From: Entoloma clypeatum
Taxonomy: Eukaryota; Basidiomycota; Agaricomycetes; Agaricales; Entolomataceae
DNA: 64,000 nucleotides
Direction: 5' to 3'
Assembly (NCBI GenBank): GCA_963565915.1
Contig: OY751492.1
Location: forward strand, 2,790,001 to 2,854,000
Position 1 is the first letter of the stretch, and each line of letters begins with the position of its first letter. The notes below the pieces were generated by a model, which ran no database searches, was not told the DNA's origin, and saw nothing but the letters and a program-made list of their open reading frames with translations. Positions 14,465-25,300 of this stretch are shown here, piece after piece. The translations under genes and the position numbers were made by a program.

Positions 14465-15633
14465 CGGTGTGGCGCCTGAACCATGGGCGGTGAGTGCGCG
14501 TCGAGAGAAGAGAGAGAGCGTGGGCACGAGAAAAATGAGAGTTCTACGACAAGCAAGGTAGCCTGCTGCAGGTGGCGCTTCCCGAGTTCCCGAGAGATAA
14601 GAAACAAAGCACATCCCTTGTTTTTCATCCACATGTGTCTAGGCTGATGAACGCCGACCGTCACTCCTGACTTCGTCGGCATCGACTCTCTACCCCCGTG
14701 ACTCGTTGACTAGACAGACAACCAGCGCCGATGTCTGCCACTTCACCTATCCCTGACCGTCCGCCGCGCTGACCACCGTCTAGTCGCCTCCCAGCCCCTT
14801 CACCATTTCCCACCACCCTCTACCGCCGTCCAGCCACCTTCAATGGCCTCACCCAGCTGCCCTGGCTATGCCACGTCACCAGAACGCAACAGCCTAACCC
14901 TGGCTGCGCACCTAATGCCTCCCCGCCACGTTCCACCACCACCCAGCTCAGCCCGAGCCACTCTTCCGCCACCCCATCATGCCCCCCCTCTACATCACGC
15001 CTGCGCTCGCCGTCGCACGACGACAAACGGGTGGAAAGCTGTTGCCCCAGACCTCCGACCCCTCTCATCCCCCAGCGCAGCAGAGAAGGAATAGTATCGG
15101 TAAGCCCCACTTCCACCTAGCCCACACCACAACATTTGACCAGCCCCCACCCGTTGTCGGCCTGACTCCACTCCAGATACCCCCGACTGCCACGTCACCA
15201 GACATCCGCTCAGGGGCCCTAACTGCCCCCATGACCCCTTCGCGGCACGTCAACTGAGCTGCCTCCATGCGAGGCCCGATGAGCGGGGACCGCCGGTTAC
15301 AGGGTGTCAGACCCCCAGCTGCCTCCCACCCCCCCTCCATGCCCCTCCCCGTTCCCTTCGTGGAGAGGGGGGGGAGGTTCTCATTAATTTCTCATGCACA
15401 CTGCCGACGGCCGAAACTCCAATTTCGGCCCTTACGACGACGACTAACCCCCTCCTGGCCCCTTCATGGGGTAGGGGTTTTTTCTTTTCGACATCCAAGC
15501 ACCTCCAACACTGCCGACCTGCCCTCCTCGCTCCTTATTGGGGCGGATATTGTCATCGTACGTACTACCCTCTGCGCATGCACCCATATATCATCATAAT
15601 CATTTATATTTCAATGACAATTCCTGAAGGTGT
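14465..15633. other. C-rich, proline/serine-coding low-complexity stretch, no gene called
   Basis: About 1.2 kb of strongly C-rich plus-strand DNA (14,700-15,350) dominated by CCACC, CCCC and CACGTCACC words, followed by GGGG-rich hairpin-prone sequence near 15,360-15,480. Open frames occur on both strands because the composition disfavours stops; none looks like a protein family. It directly abuts the broken edge of the helicase repeat. Confidence 0.5.
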
Positions 15634-18600
15634 TTATAACTCCATCTCATCTGCTTTACGCTTGGAATTTCTTTTGCATTCCAAGGCGTATTCCATTGGA
15701 ATCAGATAATTCCTGGCCTCCTCGTCAACAAATGAAAGTCGAAGTGCATCCACGCTGAGTGTTGCTAGAGCTGTACCTGGTTCAAATGCATCAAGTGCGC
15801 CCTTGACTGATTTGGCTTTCAAATCAAGATCGGCAGGTAGGGGGAAGGCAGCAATAAAGCGAAGGATGGTATATTTGTTTATAGCATCGAGGAGTGTCTT
15901 GCGACGGTCTTGCCCTTCTCTGGAAGTCTGTTGAAAGATGAGAACCACAGAGGATAAGAATGAAACTTGTATACATACCAAAGATTTAAACCAATGGTCT
16001 GGATGCAAAGAGCAAAGAGCCTTGGCCACAGTAGCTGCATTGAGAGTGTTCTCGTTGCCTGATAAGTAAGACTTGATTTGTCCCATGACCAGGATGTCCC
16101 CAAGGAAGAACAGGAGATCAGGCCCAAAGGAGTCACTTGGAATGAGTATAGCTGCGCGAGTTGGGCTGGCAATCCAGCTTAGAACATCCTCAATTGATTC
16201 AGCATAGTGAGTCACTCCAAGGCTTGGGTTTTGTGGAGCGTCAAGTACGCTCACAGCTACATCAATCCCATCAAGACGTCCAACAAGCTGAAGCTTGTCG
16301 TTAGCCCACCGGGGAGGGGTCCCATGAAATTGAAAGATTGAACTCAAAGTGACTGGAGTCCGCATTGTTCGAAGAAGATAAAGGATGATTCCCTCTTCAC
16401 ATGCACTGCCTCGCAATGCTGACCGACCGACTGCTGATGCAATTGTATCTTGAATGCTGCAACCTTTCTTTTTTTGCAACCACTGCAGCAGCGAGACAAA
16501 TGCAAGAGGTTCCACTATTGCACCTTGATGGCCAACATTATTTGGATATTTGCGGAGGTGAGCAATGCCATATTCCACAAGCAGAGGAGTGACAGGTCCA
16601 AAGATGGGGGCCTGTTTTCTGGTTAAGTGTGAATGAGCAACATCCTTTACTTGCTGAAAGGCAATGGCATCTAGGCTGCATTAGAAGAAGGATTAGAAAT
16701 ATTGAGAGGACCCTACCATCATTCAGAGACTCCCATTCAAAGGGGCCAATCTGAAAATCAATACGGACTTCAGCTTCCACCAAAGTATATGGAAGGCCAG
16801 TGTTTTGAGGATAACAATGATACTGAGCCAGGTATTGGTTCAGCAATTTGTGTGGTGATTCCAGACCATTTTGCAAGAGCAGTTGCATAAAGGTTACTGC
16901 AAATCGATATCTGCCCAGATTGTGAATCAGGTGCGAAGTCTTTACCAAGAGTAAGCAAACTCACCGGCCCAGAAGATATTCCTGAATCCGTCGCTGCAGA
17001 TGAAGGCCAGAAGATGATGTCCAGATGGACTGAGGGATATAGCGCTGCAGAAATAGTTCCAACAGATCCCAGGAGTGAAACATTCCAAGAGTGTGAAATG
17101 GTCTGACCATCTCGACATGAGACTTTGCCACTCCAACCGAGCTCATAGAATCCTTCATCTCATGAAGTGACAAACCTGTCCCAGAGACGATAAGTTTGTC
17201 GATGCGAGGATTTCCAAATACCACAACAGCTTCTCGAAACAATGAGCGATATTTACTCGTTTTCTTGCCCTGCTGAGCTGACAGAAAGGCTCGGGGAAAT
17301 GATCTTAAAGCCTGCTGTGCTTCATCCAGCACGACAACAAATCCTGCTTTATGGACAGGGTGATGGCTGTTTAAAGTATGTCGAATATTGGCAAGATGCA
17401 TGATTATAGTGTCCAGGGCTGAAGGCGTGGCACCAGCAAAGCATTCCAAAATCTCATGCACAGGATGCATTGCAGAGCTGACGTGGTTGAAGGATTGGAG
17501 AAATAACCACAAGCGCTTGTGCTTTTCCTGCAGGCCCCCGTCGACCTCAATAGCAAGCTCCAAGAAGAGCTCGAACAGTACAATTCGAGCAGCAAAAATT
17601 TTCTTCAGAACTCTTCGTGCAGTCCCGCGGTTGACAGAATCTTGGTTATTCCGAGCAGCATCCGTTTCAAGTTTCGATAGATCGGGAACCCATTCACGAG
17701 GATCCTCATGCGGCTCTGATACAGTACGAAGTGAATCGATAGCAGAGCTGAAGTCTCCGATGCCAACGCCAAGCTCATCTAGACCAGCGACAAAATAAAA
17801 ACCCCAAGATTTGGTAAGACATTCCAGTATCCGACGAGTTTTGCCTGATCCAGAGGTGTTGCAGATGAAACTGCAAATCAAAATAGTTGAAAAAACCACG
17901 AAGAACAAGTAGAAATTACTTACACATCAGTGGAACAATCCAGTATCTCATTAACCTGTTTGCTGTCTTGAAAGTGAAGGTGGTGAAACAACAGATTTGG
18001 ACTACCATCCTGCGAGGCTGGTATTTGCAAGTTGACCAAGAAATTACGAATGGTTGGATCAGTAACCCAGGCCGGAGGAACCCACGCTGGCAGCTCAGGA
18101 TTCTGTAAAAAGGTCCTTATAACCTGGCGGAGGGCCTCTAGCTTCATCTTGATTTTACCCTCTATTTCCTCATAACCAGCAACTGGATCTGATAAAATTC
18201 GCATCATAGCTGACCGGCGGTTCGCCAATTTGCCAATTAGAGAAGACAGGGAGAAGACAGAGAAAAAAGAGGAATAGGAGAAGACCACATTATGAGCGCC
18301 ATCAAATGAAAAGTAAAAACAACACTTACCAGTGCCAGGCAGTTGTGCAACGATGTGCATGTAATCCTTGGGTGGTTGTTCCGGGAAAATGGTTCCTACT
18401 TTTATTGCCTCCCCTACCAGTTTCTCATAGCGGTCGTTGCCAAATGCCGGAATCCGCGTTCCAATGGAGTCAAATGGCTCAACTGCAACCGGGTTTCTCA
18501 ACTGCAAAGAGGGTGGGCTGCAGTCCTAAAATTGTATCGGGAATGCCCTCACCTTCCACAGTATGATGTGAGCAGAGGTGATCCCACTCCTCTCTTGCAC

Positions 18601-18720
18601 AGTCAATCCATCCGCACGGAGCAGCGCCTTCATGTCAGAGAGGTCGTCATCGAGTTTCATAATTAACTTGATTCGGCGGCCTGCGATGAGGCATGAGATG
18701 GTGCGAGATTCGCTGGACAT
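15634..18720 (-). CDS. Crinkler (CRN)-type effector: header, P-loop NTPase, REase-like C-terminus
   Basis: Resembles the Crinkler/CR effectors known from oomycetes, chytrids and some basidiomycetes. The first exon (18720-18550) encodes a ubiquitin-like header of ~57 residues with ISCLIAG and ending in IILWKV. The next holds PFDSIGTRIPAFG and FPEQPPKDYMHIVAQLP, the family's P-P-x-x-x-x-H-I-V-x-x-P motif. After an intron comes a P-loop ATPase: Walker A NTSGSGKTR and Walker B FVVVLDEAQQ, separated by about 200 residues in one open 315-residue stretch (17908-16961). The distal exons carry GAIVEPLAF and PDLLFFLGDILVMGQIKSYL, a D...QxK pattern consistent with a PD-(D/E)XK nuclease fold. The gene ends KRKADEMEL. 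All exons seem open. No classical secretion signal was seen. The family call is strong; nuclease activity and export are inference. A transposon-derived NTPase/nuclease origin has been proposed for the family. Confidence 0.82.
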
Positions 18721-19129
18721 GATGTGTTCAGAGGAAGTTGGTAGTGTTTAGCAATCGATGTATTTTTCAAAGGACAAAAAATTCAGATGCCGCTGGCTGA
18801 ACGTGATACGCAGCTGGCTCATACGCCTCAGCGTAACAAAATCTGCAATTTAATCGCGCGATTTCTCGCAGTATTACCATGCGACAATGTAATGTAGACT
18901 GCGTAGTTGAGACTATGTCAATTGTTGCAGGCAAGGGCGCGAATCAGCTGAGCCATGAAACCCATCGACTTACTACTTCCTATCCTGTTCGAATGTTCCC
19001 TATCCTACCAGATCTGCCCTTGTCCGGAAAGCCCAAGCCACACAAGGAAGATAGCCCGAACACTGAAGGAAGATAGCCCGAACACTGGTTGAAGACCACT
19101 CAAGAGAATCCGTTCAAGTTTCTGAGGCA
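18721..19129. other. Upstream region of the Crinkler gene
   Basis: About 400 bases with no supportable gene. It holds a short tandem repeat listed separately. The first ~130 bases upstream of the Crinkler ATG would carry its promoter; no clear element was recognised. Confidence 0.45.
19044..19087. repeat. Tandem duplication, 2 x 22 bases
   Basis: The unit AAGGAAGATAGCCCGAACACTG occurs twice back to back (19044-19065 and 19066-19087) with no mismatch, indicating a recent local duplication. Confidence 0.9.
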
Positions 19130-20510
19130 TAACTTAAGTACGGGGCTGCACTCGGCAATCTTAACGACATTGTCAATCTCGGGCACGTAAATCCATAGAC
19201 ATATTACTTACTCCAACATCGCCTTGCATCAGGGCTTTGAGGGCTGATTCGGCATCCGAATCGTCCCCGATTTGAACCATCTGGGCGCCAACAACGTCGG
19301 GGTGGTGCCTGCCAGCTTTCATACGGGCGCCGGGTCTCTGAGAACAGCCTAGGGTGCACCGGCTGCATCATGTCACTTGTTAGAAAGAGATAACTCTTTG
19401 GATTGGAACTGATTCACATGGAACACCATCCGGGAAGACAATTATATCCAGCGGTCGGATGTTGCAATATTCACTCGATCCCACAGCTCGGTCAAATCTG
19501 ATAATGTGTTCGCCAAAGACCCTCTTGGGTGTCGCACCTTTAGGAAACCAAAAAGTGAGCGACAGAAGGTTTTTTGGTGCGCAATGGAGTACCAAATGGC
19601 CGTACTCTTGAGAAGATCTCCTTCATGCTTCCCAAACCCTGTGGACACAAATATCTAGCGTGACTGCTCGAAAAGTGGACAAATGTACTTCGTTTCCTCA
19701 AGTCATCCGGCAACATGGATGCGATGTTGTTTTTCTCTGCCCAGGATAAATTCGCTCCCTGAGATACTGTGAGACCATGCTTGGGAGTCGAAAAGGCTCA
19801 GAAAACCTTGTGGCCACTCTGCATATGGCAGCGAAGCGTTGAAGTGTCGGCCACGAGGAGTTTTAGCTTTATTCTAGGAATTCGACGCAAACAATCTCAG
19901 AGAAAAAATGCTTGATGCCGGGAGGTTTTTATCGTCTTGATGTAGAACGCGCCCCGCCCTGCGTGAACTTGGATAACCTGTCAGCGAAAAAAGCAACGAT
20001 GGAGAAACACCCACCAACCGAACCTGCAAATGCCTGCTTCGGTACAGAACCTTATTTATTTGTTACGTCTCAGTCGATCACTATGTTGGTTCTTTGTGCA
20101 GGACGTTTTGCTGAGAATTATCAGTAAAACATTGAATTGCGACATATATTGCATACTTACTGGGTGCCGTTACTGGTACATCTTCATCCTCCACCTCTCC
20201 AACTGTCGCCCAGTCTCCTGGGTTTGAAATTACTGGTTCGGTGTTCAAGCGTGCCCGTTTTGCGACCGGCGAATCATAACTCTTTTGATCTTCGGCGGGA
20301 CATTTTCTTCCATATCGTCGTCAGAGTTGAGAATAGATTTTGCAGGCCGGAGCTGAAACCGTTCAGCACAGGATAGTAATGTCGGGGTGATGATGAACTT
20401 ACCCGCGGCCTTCTGACTTGAGTCATGTCACCCAGCTTATCTTCATCAGCCTCGTCATCGCTGTGCGGCGAGTCTGGCCAAGGACCCATCTCACTCGCAT
20501 TCTTCAAGCT
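19130..20510 (-). other. Unidentified minus-strand coding traces
   Basis: Several short minus-strand frames look protein-like but do not assemble into a family I know. Examples are HPDVVGAQMVQIGDDSD near 19,290, VFGEHIIRFDRAVGSSEYCN near 19,500, WAEKNNIASMLPDDLRKR near 19,730 (reminiscent of the BED/hAT-type transposases common in Agaricomycetes) and an acidic SDDEADEDKLGDMTQ stretch near 20,440. Internal stops interrupt several of them. This is either an intron-rich unknown gene or a decayed mobile element; the second is my preference, held weakly. Confidence 0.3.
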
Positions 20511-20703
20511 TCCATCGGCGTTGACCGCGTCGCCGTCCGTGAGTATTCGGGTGTTGAGAACAAGCTCTAGAAGTCGTCCGGAGTTATATCGATTTTATGG
20601 ATGCAAGCAGACGATGACAGCTCACCAGCCTTTTCGCAGTCTCTCCCCAACCTGTAGAGTATTGGCTGTCATCTGCAGGTCAACAAGAAAGGTGAGGTGA
20701 GCA

Positions 20704-21107
20704 TCAATAATGGTGACAGAGATTTGGGAAACAGGGCTCATGTTTTCCATTTGCAGTCAATTGAGGGGGGTAGTCGAAGCCACGCGAACGGTTTGACGGC
20801 TTTGAGAGGCTGTTAGTGGATACAATGTTCAAAAGGATCGACCTCATTTCTTTGGCATCGCGACATTGTACGTTGAAGGGGAGCGATAGGCCGAAGTTCG
20901 AGTCTTCGTTCGTCTTTCTACACCAGTGGCATTTTGACTCTTGCTTAGATGTTGATTCAAGCTTTTGATTTGAGAGAAGAGCCATCCACAGGCTGGGCAA
21001 GTGAATGCTTCAAGTGAGGACATGATGGATGAGTGGAGCGCGATAGACGAAGCGGCGAGCTGAATAACATCACCCTCATCCTTCCCGCGCAGAATCTCTA
21101 AGGCCAC
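20704..21107 (-). other. Short ORF with a zinc-finger-like motif, possibly broken
   Basis: A minus-strand frame starting at 21107 (or at the inner ATG 21024) encodes FTCPACGWLFSQIKSLNQHLSKSQ. This is a C-x2-C...F...L-x2-H arrangement like the N-terminal fingers of some fungal transposon proteins, but the second His is not evident. The frame closes at 20844; an overlapping frame continues to 20704. No downstream transposase domain was found, so it may be a relic or the first exon of the traces to the left. Confidence 0.3.
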
Positions 21108-21127
21108 TTTGAGGCCACTAACCCCCG

Positions 21128-22350
21128 GTGACGCTCCAAGATTCCGACGATCGACTGCTACTGGGCTATATTCATGACCTCGAGTCTGGAACCACTGGCA
21201 TCAACCTCCACTCGGATGTAGCGGCGCGCGCCTTGACTACCTCCTTGGCTTCCTCGGTCCGGACCCGGCGCGCTCTGTCACTATCAGGTGTTGCTTCCCA
21301 TCAGGTACGCTTAGAACTTGAAATGTGTTACATACCCATTCACTCAAATGTCTCCCTCCAGAGCGCATTTCCCTTCGCGCCCACTGCCCTCAACTCTTGC
21401 ACCTCCGGCACCCCTTCAACCCTCACAACCGGACGACCCCACGAGCCTGAAAACGACATCAACGTAGGCCAGCACGGCCGCCAATCCGTGACGGGCGGTT
21501 CACCAGGCAGCACCGGGCGCGGTCCGACAAGCGGGGCGGCCGGGGATTCAACAGGCGACTCGAGCGGGGATTCGACGAACGGCATAGGAGGGGATTCAAC
21601 GGGCGGAGCGAGGACCCAACAGGCGGCGCGGGCGATGAACTGACGAGAGACCGGCGACCTGCCGTCCCGTCCCCGGGCCGTATCGTCCCTACCCCTCCTT
21701 CTACGCTTCCCGCCCCTTCCAAGACAACCGCTCCTGGCCCGTCTTCCACGACAGGCGCTGCACCCCCCGAAACCCCCCAAGCGCCTATCCCCCCTCCTTC
21801 TACTCCCGCCACCCCTCCCACTCCTCCTTTTACTCCCGCGCCTTCACCAGCAGCCGCATCCGGCGAAACTACCGTCGGACGTCGCGGTCATACCCAGGGG
21901 GCCAGCGCTAGGGCGTCAGGCGGTTCGACCGCCGGAGCGGGAAGAGCCATAGCCCGGGGCAACGCTGCAGCGCTGCAAGACGGGACGGGTGACGGGGTCG
22001 GTAACGGCGACGCAGACTACGCGGAAGCGCAAGAGGTTGACTGGATTGGGGGGAGGTGGGGAGGAGCGGCCAGCGAGGAGGAAGAGGTTGGCCTTGCAGT
22101 TGCGAGGGGCGGGAAGGGACGGCGCAACTGGCGTCGGCGGTGGCGGTGGCGGGGGTAGTGGGGGCCGTGGAGGGCCAGGTGTCATTAATTGGAACTGCCC
22201 ATGGAACGGGCAAGTCGCTGTACCCAATCCCTACACCCTACCTTTACGACCTGTCCAACTACCAGTCGACGGTCCAACGCGGGGTGTCTTCCTGCAGCTG
22301 TTGGGGTCTGACATGATGCAGCAACTTCGGGCGTCAGGGCCTGGGGCGTC
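21128..22350. other. GC-rich low-complexity stretch
   Basis: Plus-strand frames here encode Gly/Ser/Thr/Asp-rich and Arg/Gly-rich strings, for example imperfect repeats of GGGGATTCAAC followed by GGGCGG-like words at 21,540-21,610. Frames are open on both strands because of base composition. The stretch stops exactly where the right helicase repeat begins (22351). No recognisable gene. Confidence 0.45.
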
Positions 22351-25300
22351 CCATCGTCGCGCAAGTAGATTCTACCGTCAATTGTACAAATCACAACTGT
22401 ACACCCCAATCAGCATCGACATCTCGCATCCTTGCCCACTTGTCCAGCTCCGCTAGGATTCCTTTCTGTATTTCTGGTGGCTGTCGGGAACTGCAAAGTG
22501 GTGAATCAACTCCCATCAAATGCTCCCAATCAGACGGAACACACAAATCTCGGGCAAATCGCGGAGCGTCATCCGGGTCGTTGATCATTCCCAGTTCAAT
22601 GAGCGCCTGCTGTCGAGATGCCAGCCTAGAAACGCAACGGTTGAGTTCAAAGAGTCGACAGGCTCATAACTCGTCATACTGTTCCTCCGGAGTCAGTGGC
22701 GGTTTGTGATGCTTTCGTTTCGGTGGCCATTCCGCTTTCGATTTTGGTGAACTTTGACAAGAATGTTGAGACTTTCGTCTCCGGGTTTTCTGGGTTGAAA
22801 TTGAGGTTGAGATCTTGTTTAGTAATGTAAGTGTCAATCCAACGAACAAGTAATGTCTTCGTCCGCTCTTCCTCAATCCGGCTTGGAACAAGAATATCAT
22901 CGTTGTGATGACTGTATTTCACACCTATCGCATTGAGCGTCTTCTGTATCATGTCCTGCTCGCGAGATTCGGGGGCCGGGGGGCCTGCGTTTGAACTTCT
23001 ATTTTAGTTTGGTTTTGTAAGAAGCAATGAAAACCCATCTCACCATCGTCGAACAATAGGGCTCCCAACCCTCGCAAACTTCCCTAGAAGCAGCTTAGCA
23101 ACTCCTCCAAAAAACTTAGAGCCTCGAAACTCACATCATCTTTGTCTCTCACACCTTTGGCTTCTGCTTCTGCCACCCAGTCCTCCGCTGCACTCTTGAT
23201 CTGCCTCCTGGATTTTGAACTCCCCATGTTCGCAAGAGCCCAATCCAGCTCAGCCATATTCGCTTTCTCGATCTTGACAATGTCATATGAGAACACATTG
23301 AAACCTATAAGTTACGTTACCGCCGTCTTTGTCGCCAGTTTATCCTCATGCAATTTGAAGATATTCTCGATCCCAAAAAGTTCTCCCCTCTTGCCAGTAT
23401 CGCCCTGTACACCTTCGAAATACCTTGAACGACGTTATTTCTCAGCAAGAAAGATTCCGAGTAAATGAATACCTTGTCTGGATACTAGCTTCATAGCCGA
23501 TGGCCATTTGCTGTTGCTTGTATATTTGGCGAGCATATATCAGTTCCTCGACAGAACCCGCGCCCAGAAGTCGATACACCATAACATTCCGTGTCTGACC
23601 GAAGCGGAAAGCTCTGCAAAGTGGTGAAGATCATAGACAGAGGTAGGCGAATAGATGATGACATACCGATCCATCGCTTGCAAATCATGAGCCGGATCTT
23701 GGATACTGTCAAAACGAAACAAATGACATGGTTGAAACATATCTCACTCCAGTTGGGATCTAGTAACAACGAGCTCATTTGGCTTTCCTAAGATGCGGAA
23801 ATGTGTTCTTACCAAAGATAACCACTTTATTAGCACCTTTGCAAGATTTAGCCAACCGTCGACCGGAGAAAATTATAATCAGTTTTACCAGTTAGATTGA
23901 GACCAGTACCGCCGGCGAGGGTCGATATGAGGAAAATGAAAACTTTTGGATCGGAATGGAATTTGTCAATCATCGGCATGCCTGTGACATGATTTTTACT
24001 TCAGGGAGATCTGTTCTCAGCAACTGAGGCGTACGATCAGACTGTTTGGTACTGCCATCCAGTTTCAAAAATCCATATCCTAAGGACAATGTCTATTGAT
24101 AAGTTTCCTTTGACGATCGTTGACAACTGACCTTGCGTATTGAGATGGAATTCAAGCATTTCAATCAATTTCACGGATTTTGTGAAAATGAGAACCTTAT
24201 TGCTAAGGTCCCTCCTCCACTCTTTGAGAAGTAAGTCAAGGACCTGTGGATGACCATTGCGTCAATTGAACAACACGATGACAAGGTGGAGAATCGACTT
24301 ACTGCCCACTTTCCGCAGAATTGAGGCTGTATTATCGCAGTTCCGTACTTTGGAATATCGCCATCAGGGAAAACGATTCTGGCCAGAGCTCTGTTACGCA
24401 TTATCTGGGTTCCAAGTCAGAGCGAAGCCTATAAAGATCAAGGAGGAACCTACCTGATCTGTGCTATCGGTCGGTGCTGAACTTGAACGTCAGTTTACCA
24501 ACAACGAGGACTGCTTGATTACTGATGAATAGTATTATTTACCTGGAAGGATTAACGCAAGGTGATTCGATAGCTTGATAAGAATCGACATATGTTTGAA
24601 GACATCCCCCGGAACAAACGGAGCACAGCAGAGCTTCCGCCTATTTTTTAAAAATTATTTTTGACATAATGATTGGAAGCAGTTCATAGATAGAGGACAA
24701 GAATGACCTTCTGTCGGACCCGCAAGAACATGGGTCATCCCTATGGATCAGATTCTGCACAGCCGGCAGGTCTAAGATATGCTTGTAAACTTCAATCTGT
24801 TTTGGTGCCAGCGGACAGAAAACGACTTGATCAATTTTCTCAGGAAGCTGGGAGAGTCATCATGGTCGAGTCGATGCAAAACTCGTTGAGACGATGGCGC
24901 ACCTGATCCCGAATGATGTCCTTCGTCCTGTGACGGCACAAGGTCATTGAAGCGAACAAATGGTATCTGGGAGATGAGCAGACCTTCTCAAGAAGAACCT
25001 TGGTAGCAATTTGTCTCTCAACACAAGGGCGACAACCTGACTCAAGTCTGAGTGGAAATCGGATGGTAAGAAAGCACCACTTACTAGAGCCTTTGCGCGC
25101 TCTTCTTCCGTAGCACCAGTCGACTGCCCCACAGTCAATGGCTTGACCACAAAACCTTGCCATTGTCGAGCGTTACCAAGTCGCCCAGGATTCGTCCAGT
25201 CCAGAATCGTCCACATTTCTTTGTAGGAGTTCTGGATAGTTGTTCCCGTAAGACCAAAGCGCCGGGTGCATTCGAACTGATGATATGCGACGGTAATTTT

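Noticed and set aside
15634..18720. Crinkler gene as a NACHT/NLR-type immune receptor
   Set aside because: It has an N-terminal CRN header and the P-P-x4-H-I-V motif, and no WD40, ankyrin or TPR repeats at the C-terminus.
21908..22227. Overlapping Pro/Ala-rich ORFs on the minus strand
   Set aside because: GC-rich low-complexity DNA leaves frames open by chance on both strands; no domain or splice logic.
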